DNA of 64,000 nt, from positions 2,356,001 through 2,420,000 of the forward strand of contig CM055607.1 of assembly GCA_029379385.1 (NCBI GenBank), in the 5' to 3' direction. Positions 39,261 through 53,600 of this stretch are shown one piece after another (position 1 is the first letter of the stretch; the number at the start of each line of letters is the position of its first letter). This stretch comes from Quillaja saponaria. Lineage: Eukaryota; Streptophyta; Magnoliopsida; Fabales; Quillajaceae. The position numbers and the translations under genes are program-made. A model generated the notes under the pieces. That model saw only the letters and a program-made list of their open reading frames with translations, did not search any database and had not been told where the DNA came from.

Positions 39261-42200
39261 TTAGACTCTCCGGACCTGAATATTGTGAGTGGACTGGAAC
39301 CTCCAGATGGGTTGCCTGCCACTTTGTACAAGCGCTACTTCTTCTCCTTCCTTCACCATTCCTTGCTTCTGCATATGGAAGCCACCAATGTTGTCAATTT
39401 AAAAATCAAAATATGAAGAATGAATTTTTTTAAGAGCCTAACATTCCCAAACAATATCGAGATAAAGGAAAAATGGTGTTAAGATTTTATTTTATTTTTA
39501 TTATTTTTTTGCTTTTAACAGTGTCAAGATATAAAAACTATCCAAAAACAACCATTTTTGACACGATATTTATTAAAGCAGTCCTTGAACTGGTTTTGGC
39601 TAGCTGCTGAAATGTTCAGCAGATAAGGATAACATCTTAATCACTCCAATTAAAAACACATAGTCATATGTCCTCTAAAACCCTACCTGCAGCAAATCCA
39701 AGGCTTTTTAGAAGGTCTCTTCAGAATCATCTAAGAATTCCATGTATACAGGACACACTCCTTGATACAAAGCCAGTCTCTGTTGTATCCTCTTCCTGCA
39801 TTAGTGCATGGCCATCAAAAGTATTGGGTAGACAATCAAACTATCGAAGTTGTGTTTCTACAAAGTCACTGGTTCAATCTTTTTCCAGAAACGACTGATG
39901 CCAATCTCTTATCCTTTTTTTTTTTTTTTGAAGGTCCAAGTCGATTCTAGACTCATTAATGTTTAGTCACCAATGAAGCAGTTTTATACACTCAGTTAGC
40001 CAAGCAAATAGAACATCTTAGTGAAATAAGTTTGGTACTTAGATTAGTTTAGAATTAAGAAAAAATAAACTCACTCGTCTGTGAAAGCAATTATAGTTCC
40101 AGAAGGCCGATAATGACTCAGTAGGATAGCCATGAAACCACTTCTGGTGAAGACAACAGTCGAAGTTCCAAGGGTGTTAGACATCATTGTTGCATGGTAA
40201 GCAAACATCTCACTCATATGGTTCTATGCAAAAAAAAGAAATAAAAATAAAATAAAATAAAATCAATTATTTAGTGCTAACAGACAGATGGAGGGAACAT
40301 GGGATGCTTACAGAAAGTCAATGTGGCATCAAATGTATCCACTCCAAACCTTGAATACTTGACCAAGATTAGGTGGCAATTCCCCTCCTGATATGGTGGC
40401 TTCAGTCCTTAATGCTACAGTGTGCATGACTTTTACAGCTTTCAGTGGGAACCTGAATGACATAAAATCTATCCATTGATGTGCCTTCTGTGTAATACAA
40501 AACCTTATTATTTAAGACCCAAAGTTGCATTTGAGGTAACTCAGGGCTACTCTTGCATCTCAAATAGCTTCCATTCTAAGGTCCAGGGTGTATGTTGTCT
40601 ACATCAGTCAATTCCCATATTTTTGGTGGAAATGATATGACGGAGTGTTTAAACTTCTATTTATTTAAATGGGATAGATATCACATTGATGAGGGTATAC
40701 AAATATCAAATAAACTTTTCAACTCAGTTAGGTTTAACATATGAGAAGTACTGGCTAATTGTCCCTGTATTACAGATCCAAATAACTATAGAATCTAAAG
40801 GCAAATAATCCCTCCTTTAAGGAATCAACAGAAAGGGTGAGATTAAAGATTAGAACCCACTGGGTGCATAATCACGGATAATTTTCAACCCAAAAGAAAA
40901 ATGGTCCCAACACCAAAACATCTTCCCATGAATATCACTTTCCAGTATTATCTTATGAGAACCCCAAGAGTGCAGGTGGACTCAAGAGAGAGGACTGTTA
41001 GGAAATGGAGTTTGTACTTACTTTCCATGAGCAGTTTCTCCAGAAAGCATGATGGCATCAGCACCCTCTCGAACTGCAATTGCAATATCTGATACCTCTG
41101 CTCTGGTTGGCATTGGGTGAACAATCATACTTTCCAGCATATTTGTTGCAACAATAACAGCCTTCCCCATGCTATGGAAAATCCTAATTATCTCCTCCTA
41201 TATTTCCCAATAATAGTATTATTGATGTTAAAATAAGCACCGTAATAGATACAGTTACATAAATAGCTCCAATAGAATATTGATATCTACTCCATCAAAG
41301 GAAGCCTACCTGCAAAAGTGGAACCTCCTCAATAGGGAGCTCCGCACCCAAATCTCCTCTTGCAACCATAGCCTAAAACAAGAAGGGAGGCCATTGGTCA
41401 CCATCAGAAATAAGTCTTTATATGCTACACTCCTAGCACAAACTTATTCTTTACTACTAAGCAATACAACAGCCAGAACTGATAATATTACTTCGATTTA
41501 CAGCAAATAGTAAATAATCCATCAGATTAAGCAGCAAGTAAAATATTTAATACGGGAATTAGATTATCACCCCATCAGATGCTGTGATAATTGAATGCAG
41601 ATTGGGTATAGAATCTGCGCTTTCAATTTTTACAATGACATGTATATCTGCATCACAGCCTGCAGTAGCAAAATGGAATTAAATTACCCTTCATACATCC
41701 GTGGCAAACCACTAAGTGCATTGTTTGATCTAAAGTTTTCTTTTCAAATAATTCTTCAATTCATGAACAACTTGGGCATCCTTAACAAAAGAAACTGCAT
41801 AGAAGTCAACTTTGTTATCCACTCCAAATTTGATATCATCCCAGTCCTTCTCTGCAATAAAACAGTGTAATTATTTTGTGCACCTCCTCAAAGAAAAAAA
41901 AATGCAAAAATAAAAATCCAACTCAAAGCCCGACCAGAGAGCAAGAGATAGCACCAGAAGAAGAAATCAAGTATAGCATCACCAGTTTGAACACCAACCA
42001 GTGATGGAAGGCAGCGTTGCACTCTTCCCTCGAACATTCAAATGCCTCCTTGACTTGAGCTCTCCTCCATCAACAACTTCACATTTCACTGAATCTTCTG
42101 TCTTAGACTTAACCACCAATGACATCATACCACCTACAACATCAAGAGCCAGTGCAGATAAATCAGAAAAAGCATGCTTAAATATTTGCAAAATCTTTTG

Positions 42201-43553
42201 TCAATTTTTCCAAAAGGAAGAAACTTTTCATCCACTTCTGGTTCTAATTTCTTCTTTCTCCCCTTTCTTCAGTGGTTTCAAGGGATACATTTTAACAGAA
42301 GGTCCAAAGGAACCTTGTTACACTTTAAGAATAAGGTTGGACAAGAGGTTCAAAACCTGTTGGTTGTGGGGCTTAGCAAGCAGAAAAAAGACTTTTATAA
42401 ATTGCAATTGATGGATTGGCAACAAGTATTACACAGAAAAGTATTCGTTTTTAGTCTGTTTCCATGAGCAGAGTATACAAACTAGTAAGTAATATGAATA
42501 ATAAACAGTATCAGCATACCGTCAACAAGTAGCATGTCCCCCACTTCTACATCATTAACAAAATCATCATAGTTCACGCTAAGACAATCTGATGTCCCTA
42601 CACCTCTCCGTATCGTAAAAGTGAATTCCTGCCCAGTTTCTAATGTGATTGGTTGCGGTAAATCTCCACTTCTAACTTCAGGTCCCTGATAACAAAGAAA
42701 GCAGATTTCAGATAATAAATCACAGGCTATGAAGTATGGCCACTTCTAACTAGTTAGTGAAACACTAGTCATATACATAAGCAATCTAACCTATCAAAGA
42801 AAAGAGCAAAAGAAAATCTGAAGGTAACGCTTGCCTTTGTATCCAGCATGATTGCAATAACATTATCCTTGGCTTGCCCATTATATTCTTTAACTAAATC
42901 AATAACTTTTTGATGAGAAGCATGGTCTCCATGAGACATATTCAAGCGAGCAACATTCATTCCAGCTTCAGCCAGCTTCCAAATCATTTCTCGGGTGTTG
43001 TTTGAAGGACCGATTGTACAAACTATCTTTGTCTTACGTCTAACTGTTGGCTTCGACCACATAGCAACTGATGTGTCACCGAATTGTTGAACTCCACGTA
43101 ACTGATGCAATTGCTCCTCAATCCAATTCGCAGCACAAGAAAATTATGCAAACAATTTTCCATTTGTTTAAAAATATGATCTTTTTTATATTATCCATGC
43201 ACCCTTTGAGTTTTGACCAACTTGGCTCAGTAATGTCTTGGCCTCAACTCAACTAAGCCATAAATTCCAAATATTTTCTCAGCAACCAAGCACAATTTAT
43301 AGGAAAAGATATAAACGGTATAACAAACCTTTGAATCATCCTCGGGTGAAACCGGAATAAGTTCAGGTGCTGATTTCCTAGCTGTGATATGAGAACTTCT
43401 GAAAACGACATTGAAGCTTTTCTTATCATTACGTGCCAGTACTTTTGAAGCAAAGCTTGAAGGCTTTAACTTTTCCACTCGTTCTTGTACAGATCCAGAA
43501 GTAGGGCACGAAAACAAGCTTTGAATCGATCGCATGGCCACCACTTGAGCCAT
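39261..43553 (-). CDS. PKP2: Plastidial pyruvate kinase beta subunit, reading frame interrupted near the 3' end
   Basis: Converts phosphoenolpyruvate and ADP to pyruvate and ATP in plastids, feeding fatty-acid synthesis. Twelve exons in phase (minus strand): 43553-43329, 43116-42835, 42685-42520, 42133-41999, 41851-41741, 41659-41571, 41372-41310, 41197-41022, 40452-40350, 40223-40075, 39795-39687 and 39368-39261, totalling 571 residues, close to AtPKP2. Exon 1 is transit-peptide-like. Core motifs are present: [46 protein letters not shown]. Odd points: a TAA at 39710-39708 in exon 11 would cut the protein to 528 residues; the intron 5 donor is GA (41740-41739) although phase and flanking protein fit exactly; the intron 2 donor is GC (42834-42833), a known minor class. 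The exon 2 acceptor could shift by one codon. It is head-to-head with TIMELESS. It may be a dying gene, a null allele or a sequence error. Confidence 0.88.
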
Positions 43554-44614
43554 TGTTAGAGAGAGAGAGAGTTGAAGGAAAATGAGAAAGCTTTTAGAAT
43601 GAGTTGGAGTGTGAGCTGAAGAACGAGTGGGCAAATGTGAGCTTTACAATTTTTTGAAGCTAAATTTGGTGGCTGAACCAGTGAAGAAATCGCCGTTAAA
43701 AATGGCGGAGATTTCGAGAAGAGAAAAGTACAGAGGAAAGCTTCGTTTGTTTGTTTTTTTTCCTCCCAAATTGTGCTTAAGGCCCAAGGATAGAGTGCTT
43801 TGAGCCCAAGACAACCACAAAGCCCACTAATTAGACCCGATTCGTCCGGACCAAAAATTAAACTGTCATCCAAAACTATTTCTTTTATTATTTTAATATT
43901 GAATGTCCAATAGACCTAATTATGTAGTTTTTCTTTTTCTAAAAAAATGATACTTAACAATATTAGATGTACAAAAAAGTGAAGTTGAAATTATTTTCCA
44001 AAACTAAATCAATTATGATTTAAAATAGATTTATTTTTTATTTTTTAAAAATTCTACGTAAGTAAATACTGAAAAATCTATTATTTATAGATAGTTTAAA
44101 ATATTTTTTGTAATTGTAAAATTATTATTCACAAATAAACCTACTTAAACCTCTTTATAAACTCCCAGCTTGTAGCTTTGTGAATTGCGTTTAAATATTT
44201 CGCCCTTTTTGTAATTAGACCGTAAATTAGGGTTAGAAGTGTAAAAGAGAAAAAAAGCAGAATCGTGGCAAATCCTCATTGAATAAAGGCCTGAGTTTTC
44301 ATGGTCTCGCAAATGCGAAATCCTCGCCCCTACTCCAGACGCACACGTCATACCCGTTGGAGCGCGGGAAAATTTCGCCTCTATATTGCCGCCATATTTA
44401 ATCCACAACCATCATTCGCCGTCACCCCCAGACCGCCAGACTCACTCTCTCAGATTCAATCTTCACTGAGCTCCGATCGTTTTATCTCTCACTGAAAACA
44501 CACTCAGTTTCTTTCTCACTGTCCGATCCCTTTCACTCTCACATTCCTCATTTGCCATTCGTATGAAAACCCTAATTTGAGACCCTATTTAAATCCCTAA
44601 CAATTAGTAAGGAG
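43554..44614. promoter_or_regulatory. Shared promoter region between pyruvate kinase and TIMELESS
   Basis: About 1.06 kb separates the two divergent start codons, so both promoters must lie here. The TIMELESS-proximal part is GC-richer (about 44280-44480) and the middle is AT-rich. No clear TATA box could be assigned to either side. Confidence 0.6.
44364..44371 (+). promoter_or_regulatory. Candidate E2F binding site upstream of TIMELESS
   Basis: GCGGGAAA is the reverse complement of TTTCCCGC, which fits the E2F consensus TTTSSCGC. It lies about 245 bp before the TIMELESS start codon, a usual place for E2F sites in plant replication genes. Single-site matches can be chance. Confidence 0.45.
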
Positions 44615-47600
44615 ATGGATATGGAAGGCTTATCTATGATCTGTGCTGGTCTCGGAACTGTTGAAGAGGACGAGAATGGTAACCGAGTCGGCTACTCGAA
44701 GGGGGAGTACTGTTTAGGTATGCGTTACTTGCTTCTCTGCCGTTTTCCGTTGGTTTGTTTCAATAATTCTTTTTGGGTTCTCATTTTCACAACTTGTTAG
44801 CAGACAATTTGAAAGATTTGCTGAGGTTCTTGAGGCGCGATGATCCACAGAATCGAGATGTGTTTAAGCAAGTGTGTAAATGGAACATTGTAGCCAAAGA
44901 TCTGATACCCATTATTGAACACTGCCAACAGGATCGGAACTTGGTTTTGAATTCAGGTTCTTTCTTTTCTATTTCGAATTGATGATTTATTCTCTTATTG
45001 ATACAACGGGGATAGTTTAGAAAATGGGATTTAATTAATCATTGTTTATTGATTTGTAGTGAAGGTATTGGTGTTCCTTACGATGCCTGTTGAGCCTACT
45101 TCAACCGATATTTCACAGCAATTGGAGTATCTGTGGAGGCTAAAGTCTTCGATAACATGCAGTGACATTGTAGCAGTGATAGTCTCATTTTTGGAAAGCC
45201 CACTTGAGAATTTGGAAAGGTGTGTGAATTGTTTCTTATGTTCTTTGTTTTACATATTTTTCACTTACTGTGCTTCTCTCCTTGACTGTTTAACCGCTCC
45301 TACAATTCATGACTACTCATTAGCACGTACTAATTGTTGTTCCTTTGTCCTTTGTTTTCTCTGCACCTGCTTTCTGTGGGACTTGTCAATTATCCCCCTT
45401 TTTTTTATTTTTTAATATTTGATTGTATGTCTGATATGTTTGCAGTGAGGCATTCACAGAAGACGACTGGAAATTGATGCAGCTCGTTCTTACTTTGGTT
45501 AGAAACATACTAGCTATTCAAGAAATCTCATCTCAGCAGAAGTGTGGGGAATCAGCTAGTCAATTTTTATCATTGAGAGATAGTTTTCTGGAACTCTTGT
45601 TCCACGAGAATGTGATGGACATAATCTTGGTTGCAAATCAGCATGTTCGGGGATCTGGCGGATATCTCCGTCAGGATAACTTGCTTTTGTTGGAAATTTT
45701 CCATTATATATTTATGGGTCAAGATTCAGAGTTGATTGTGAGAGCCGAGCTAAACAGATTAAAGGTGGTTTCTTAACTTTTTCCAGTAACTTCTCTAGTA
45801 AGCACATAATTTGTTGTGAAGCTGGCTAAGGAAATATGAAAATAACTAAGTTAAACCTGTTGTAAGTTTGTAATAAATAGTCTCTTTGAAATGCTCAAAT
45901 TTGGTCAAACCATGGATTTTAAATGCTTCGGCAATATAAGTGGTAAGGTTGGCATTGCACTAAACGAAAATAGGAACATTATCCTTCTTTTTAAGAAAAA
46001 AGTATCTTTACATTGATGTCATATTTTAGCCAGCAGTGCATTTTGTAATTACATGTCTGTGATATCTGATAATATCAAGTTCTATTTGTTAGGTGGATGA
46101 AGGCTCTCAAGTTTCTCTTAATAGTCTCAAGTCCATTATGGAGGAGGAAGAAGAGAGAAGAAGGCTCTGTAGGCTAAACAATCTGCGTCGTCATTCACAA
46201 TTTAGTGGAACATTTACAAGGCTTACCATGGTACTGGCTTCTTGCTTATGCTGATTCTTTTCTATGCTTTTCATATACGACTTCGTTGACACCATCGTTT
46301 TCCGGCAGGATGGTTCTAAGGCAGTGTTTAAGGGAAATCCTAAAGCTGCTTCTCACAATAAACTGCTTAAACCACATAAAGTTTGTCGAGGTGCTGTAAA
46401 AAAGATTGCATGGGATCATCGAAGATTGCCTTCAACAAAGGATAAGATTTTAGAGCTGCTCCATGGATTTGTGAACCAATTTCTTTTTGGGGGCTATAAT
46501 GGTATGTCATTTTGGAACAACATAGCTAGTTGTGTGGACTTACCATTTGCTTCCTTCAGTTTCCATCCTAATGATACTAAACAATAATGCTGCAACTTAA
46601 ATGTGTATCAGTGTTGATGCAATCAATATGTGAAGATGTTGAAAAGGAACATCATGCAATCCAAAGGAGCGACATTGTTGTGTTTTTTCAGGTTGCTGAA
46701 TTTGTCACTTCATTTCAATATCAGAAGTGTTTGGCTTCTAAGGTAAGGAATATAACAAGATATTCATATGTCTACGTGTCTTTTCTTTCCATTTCATTGT
46801 TGCAAGCAAAGATAATTCTTGATTTGCTCAAGCTTTAGAATTTGATGGTGATTCTCCTAAGTTGCTAATAGAACAGGTTCAATCTTGTCTAAACATAAAT
46901 GATTGAGTGGTCCTGATGAAGGGGTAGATCCATTGAATTAGATTTGATAGCAAAAAAAGTAAAATTTGTTGATGTAGAAGGTGGATGGGCATTAGATGAG
47001 AGACAACAACTTCTTTGTATCTCCATATGGTGTTAGGCTGACTTCTGAAGTCCTCTTATCTCTTATTCGAGCAAAGTTTCATGTTTCATGATGTTCTATT
47101 GCTGTTGATGGAACTTCCAAGTTATTGTACATACCAAATGATATTTATAATAAAAAAAACAACTTGCAGACGGTCTACAAACTTGTTACTTTACAGATGA
47201 TTTTTTGCCAACTATATGATCTAAAAAAAAAAAAAAAAAGAATAACTGGAATTTGTTATGGAACATACATTTGTTTCTGTTAAATAGAGAGAAGGGATGA
47301 GATAAATGGGCTGTTCCTCTAATGACTGAGGAATTACTGAGAATGAACCACATGACTCTTGTAAAATTAGTCTGCTGGTGAGATGCCATGGTAGAGCTAA
47401 CATAAAGTACACTTTCGAGTTTATATCTGTTGATTCAATATTTTAAGCATTTTTTCCAATGATAATATTTTTGGTAATGGATTTTATAAATTTTTTCGAC
47501 AATCATGCTGTTTACATATATTTTCTACTCCCAAACAGCCAAATGGGGAAGGAGACACATCTGAGATTTGTGGTGATAAAGATGATGATAACACATCTTT

Positions 47601-50600
47601 CACAGGTGAAATATGTGGACCAATTGCAGCATCCATGAACGAGTCAATGTTTCAGTTAGTCATGTCAAAGTGGCGTAATGCATTTGATGGCCTAAAGGAA
47701 ACAAATGACTACACTTTTCTATCCGCAGTTGGTTCTCTTACCAAAAATATGGTAATATGCTCTCCCCAGCCAGTTATTTTTTGGCAATACAGCATAGCTT
47801 GCACACTTTTTTTCTTATTCCCACTTGTTCCTGAATTATGTATTTCACTTCTGCATGGCTTCTGAATTATTTCTTGTTTGAGATTTTCTTTTGTGCCTGC
47901 CCTGATGCTCTCGGTAAATAGGTCATTATCATCATCTCTTATGAAGCTTTAAAAATTTATATTTTTCTTCTGGACCAAGATTACAAGGAAAACCTGAAGA
48001 GTTTCCACAATTGATATAAAGCAAAATAACAAGAACTTCATCTGATTGTAGCCCTCTAATATGATTCTTAATTTCTTTTTTTGTGATTGCAGATTCTCAT
48101 GCTGGATTTGGTACTTAAATTGTTTCAAGAAGACTCTAAGGAGCCTCAAACAGCTCGTATCCTACTTTACAAGTTGTTTTATGACCAGACTGATGAAGGG
48201 ATGACTCCGTTCCTCTTCAATCAGATCAAAATGTTTAACACCCACAAACAACCTAAAAGGTTTAATCCTCTTTATGTTAAATGATTACATTCAAAGTGTT
48301 CTAAATCTTTGGAATCTGATTGAAAGTAATTTGCCTCTAGCAGTCATGCTACATGAGACTTGTATAGAAATCTCAACTAAAGGAGGGAGGATATAAGGAA
48401 ACTATGTTTGTTTTTTTCATCATATGGTTTCCAAACATGGGACAAGCATTAGCCTTGTGCCGGGCATGTTTGATATTTGAGTAATTTAGAGAGCAATATT
48501 TGGCCCTGTTATAGTCAAGGCTAGTATCTCTTATAACTCTCTGAATGGATATGCATTCTTTTTATTTTGGTAAGTGACTCTGAAATTATTTCAGCTCTTT
48601 TTCTTTGATACTTATCATTTCTATTTCAGTATTACTCCTAATTATATTATAACACCAATTACAGCATAACATACCATTGTGGTGCACAGGAGACCAAATT
48701 AGTTGAACTGAAAGAACTTGCTGACCCTAAATATTGTACTCTTTGTTTTGCTTTTATTCATAATTAAGATTACAGATTAACTATTAGTCAGCCCTTGTAG
48801 TCAATCCGAACGTGTAGATTTCAACTATGGAAGCACTAGTTACTGAGTACATTTCTGACAGGAGCAATATGCAATTTGATTCATGGTTGAGTCTGACCCT
48901 TATTGTAGTGGTCTTGTATATCCTTGTGCAATATTTATTTAGCACTACTTGTACAGTTTCATTCTTGAGGCTAATCACATGGGAATATTCTAAGTCATGC
49001 TTGAAACTCTTTTCATTGGTTTTATGCTTATGGTTCTTGTTTCTTGTCAGTGATCTTGCAGATTTAGTGGAGATTGTTCATAAAGTTGTAAAGTTAATGG
49101 AGAACCTTCAAGCACGTGGAACATTGAGGGTATGTCGATGTTTTTATCTTTGTAGTAGAATGTAATTCTTTTAATAAATTCATTGTCAATGCTTAGGTGC
49201 AAGTTTTGACTAAACATAATTGATTGCCTATTTATGGTGAAATTGTTGGTCACATGTGAATGCGTAACTGAAATACTTCTATTTGCTTTGCATGAATTCT
49301 TCTGCTTATTTGATGAATTTGAGCTTGCAGCTAAGGGTCTGATTCCATAGGTTTACACCTACTACTGGCAATAAAAGCATGTAAACTGTAAAAGGGCTGT
49401 AAGATTATAGTCAGTACTGTATCTTACATGAATACCTTTTCACTGTCCTTTTGAAAGTTTTATACTGATAATAGTATAGCTATCTTAATGATCTTGTGTT
49501 AGCATTATCTGTCTATTAGTACTAATGTGGAAAGCTTCTTCTTTAAGGATTTACACTTATACTTCTCTTTTGTTATTATATCTTAATTAAGGTGTCTAGA
49601 AAATCAAGGAAGGTGAAGAAGAAGAAATTGTCACAAGGAACAGAATCAGAAAACAAACCAATTGGAGATCATGCTTCCATTCAAAATGAGGTTGGTATCT
49701 CTAGTGTAGAGCAATTAGCACATACACAGCTTGCAGAAATGGAACTTCCATCAAATACACATTCTTCTGGAGAAGAAGACAACATTGTCCCTGCTCAGAT
49801 TGATGAATGCGAATTACTAGTGCAGGGAGAAATGAACTCTGAATGTAGTTTGCCACCAAAGGAAAAAGGAAATTCTGATCATGGTAATGAGGATTTGTGG
49901 CACAGCATAGGTGATTCTTCTGGTGATGAGCAGCTAACTGCTACAGATGAAGTTGATTTTAAGATTTCAACTTTAGTGTCTGCTTTTGCAAATAACAGTG
50001 TCATTCAGAAATTATGTTGGTTGCTTAAGTTTTATAGGAGCAATTCTCCTACTACAAATCATTACATAATATGCATATTACGGAGAATCAATGATGACCT
50101 AGGGCTCCATCCAATGCTCTATCAGGTTATAATTTGAAAGATACTCACATTTAAATAAAGATTTCTTTGTCATTTGCTAATAGGAACCTCATTTGTTGCT
50201 TGCAGTTATCACTCCTTGGCATATTCTATGGTATCCTGGCCGAGCAGAAGTCATGCCCATCCAAGGAATATGCAGAGATTGTTGATTTCCTTACAAATTT
50301 GGTCAGAAAGATGTTAAAGAAAATGAAAAACCAGCCCCTTTTATTTGTGGAAATCCTCTTTTGGAAGACCCGAAAGGAATGCCACTACATTAATGCTGAA
50401 TATATGTTGCATGAGCTTGGCCATTTGAAGAAAGAAAGCAAAAAGTGGGAAGCTACTGAAGGGGATGGGGATATCAGTTTCTCACCAGCCAATGTGTGGA
50501 CTAAAAGAAGCATAGCAGATGCACTTGGTGAAGATGAAGCTGATGTTGTGATCGCTCATGATTTAGGACACCAGAAGTAAGACATGATTCTGAAACTTGC

Positions 50601-53600
50601 CTATTTGTGAACTGCCATTTTTCTTTGAATTTTTCTCTTTTTATAACTTGGGAGAATACGAACAGTTCTAATAGCATCCAAGCTATTCTATAATCTAAGG
50701 CCACTTGTTGGTAGTTTTTGGCTTTGTCTCAAGGTTTTATTATTTTCATTTCTTGTTTTATGAAGTTTCTCTTCATTGATTTATCCATAAAAAAAGGGTA
50801 CTACTCTTGATTAAATAGTGATGGAGCAAGAGAATAAAATCTGCAAAAAAATTTCTTTATTCTTTTTCAGCATTAGAGAAAAATTTGACGATGGGAAGGA
50901 AGGCATCACATCTGGCTCAGACGCCAAGAATGATGACAACCACAATGATGATGAGTAAGTTCTTCAGAAATAGAACTCTTTCAGATAAAAATTTAATTCA
51001 AGTTTTATGTTTATTAACCTTGATTCATTTGAATATAACAGCAGGGAGCAGTCCATGGAACATCAATCTGAAAGGCTTCCTAGAAGAAAGAAAAGACTTG
51101 CTCTTGGTGGAGAACTGGAAATACAAATTAGGGAACTCTATGACAAGTAGGTTCAGTTGACCTAACTGTTATATTGTCAGAAGCACTGTTCTTAGGAGAG
51201 GCATCAGCATATCTAATACAATTTAAACAACTAAATTTGGTTTTATTTCTCTCATTAGCTTTAAAAGTTTTTGGCACTGAGTCCTTTCTGTCATATATGC
51301 CATTGCAGATTTAAAAATGACCGGCATTGTAATCGTCTCATTTCTCAAGAACTAGATCCTGATGGCAAAATTTCTGCAGCTCAAATTTCTAATAAACTTA
51401 AACAACTTGGACTAAGAGTCGCATCAAGGAAAAAGATGAATCATGTTGATGAACCTTTTACGAGTGACTCTAATCAATTCCAGGAAGGAGTATCATTCCA
51501 AAGAGCTACTGGTCTTCAAAAATCAATTGAGTTGGAGGGAAGTCTTGTGGGTCGTCATGTGTAAGAATCTATAAATATTTATCCTTTTCAAACACTTCAG
51601 GCACACTCCTATTGCAGTTATAATCTAGAATTGCTTTTTCTTAACTTAGTTATTATGTTATTTTAGGCACAAAAGAAAAAGAGTCCACGCCTTTAATGAA
51701 GATCAGGAAGCTAAGATCAGAACTCTATATGAGCAGTGAGTGTCACTTAGCTGAATATATTTCTGTTGTAATTTACACTTCTACAGTAAAAAAAATATAA
51801 AAAAAAGCACGTGGACTTCTTTTTTGTCTTACAGATTCAAAGACCAGAAAAGATGCAGCTTCCTGATTGCTAAAGCGCTGGATGTGAATGGAAAATACAC
51901 ATCTGCTCAAGTCTCTCATAAACTTAAGGAGTTAGGCTTATCTGTTCCTCAGAAGAAGAGTTTTGCTGACAACATGCAGTTGACGGATGTAGACGATGAC
52001 TCTGATGATGAAACATTATTATCATTGATGACTAGGTAATTTGATGTTCATATGTTTTATTTTCCTCCATATTATAAGCATTCTACTCCTAGTATTTTGT
52101 ATACTTGGCTTTAATTCTTCAATATAAGCATCTGCAAAGCTATTTGTCAAGTAATAAATGCTTTCAGAGTAAGATCTTACAACTTGTATCAGTGGCAAAC
52201 AATTGCTTGTACTTGTCCTTAAACAATTTCCATCCAGCCTTAGTTGTTGTTGATTGGTTGCACAGCACATGCTTTTTCTTTTAGCCATTTTACTGCAATA
52301 TGTGTTGACTTCCAACTATAAATATGCAGTTCAGTTAAAAATGGAAGTTGTCAGATGTTGTTACATTTTTTTTGGCGTCACAGAATCATATGCCTCCCCA
52401 CCCCAACTCCCTATTTTATTGTCCCTATTTCTTTCCTCCTTTAATCATCTTTTTTTGGATTTATAGGAATAAAAAGGAGAACAAAAAGTTTAGTGAAGAG
52501 TTATCTGAACAGGTTCATGAAGAACAACTGCCAAAAGATGACGATGATGATGAAATCCTCAGCTCTGTTCTCAAGTCTCTCTCTCTCTCTCTCTCTCTCT
52601 AACCCCCCCCCCCCCCCCCTTCCCTTCCAAGTTTAATAATATAATAATAATAAAATGAGTTACATGTTTTTGTTGAGAATGAAATATGCTGGAGTTACTA
52701 TTTTCTATTTCACATAAACTTCTGTCTGGATAGTTCTGTACCTTGCTTGGCATGAACCACCAGAATATGCATAATCTCTAGTTCTTATACCATAATTTTT
52801 GCATTATGATTTATCTAGAATCTACATTCCCGGTATCATTCAATGTTCTTGGTGCTAAAGCAGTTGCCTGTAGCACTTCTAGTTCACCGTGATACTTGTT
52901 TGTGGCTTTTATATGAATCCTACTCTGCCAGATCTGTGTTGAGTTGACACATCAAACTATTGATTCATATTGCTTGTTTCTTTGTATATTCTCATAAGTA
53001 TGTGTACAGATGCGGACATATACCTATATATTAATGTAAGAGAAAAAGAAAAACTCATTACATGACGTCTTGTTATAAAGCTCACTTAAAGTATACATTT
53101 TTGGATTTTCAATCCTACCTTCTATTTGGTTTCTATAATAAGTGGGTAGTTATATTCAGAACATAATTGTCAGCAGTTTAGTATCTTTTGATATTTATCT
53201 GACTAATGGTGTATTAGGCATTGTTTATGTCACCTTGACTAGCTATTGTGGTTCTGTTCTGTTTTTTTTTTTTTTTTCGCCTTCCATTTGAGTTTCAGTT
53301 TATTTAACTTCTGAATGTAGGAAAAGTAGGAGATCTCTTCTTAGGTCAAAGAATGAGAAGCTTAAGGCCATCTCATTTCAGGTGACAACAAAAGACAGAG
53401 ATTTTGTAAATGAAGCCAATGAAGATATAATGGAAAGGTATGCTTAACCACTAGACGAGCCATCATCTTATGTTAACGAACAGTAAACTTCTATAATTGC
53501 TAGACTGATTATTCAATTTTACTGTTGTGAGCTAATGATGAGCCTTTAGTTTCCTTAATATATATTTTTTTGTGCTAAAGAAATTGTGGCAAATGGAACT

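Noticed and set aside
42001..42467. Plus-strand frames within the pyruvate kinase gene
   Set aside because: They cover exon 4 on the opposite strand plus intron, with no family match.
52022..52315. A 97-codon minus-strand frame in a TIMELESS intron
   Set aside because: Falls in intron 17, with no recognisable family or splice context of its own.
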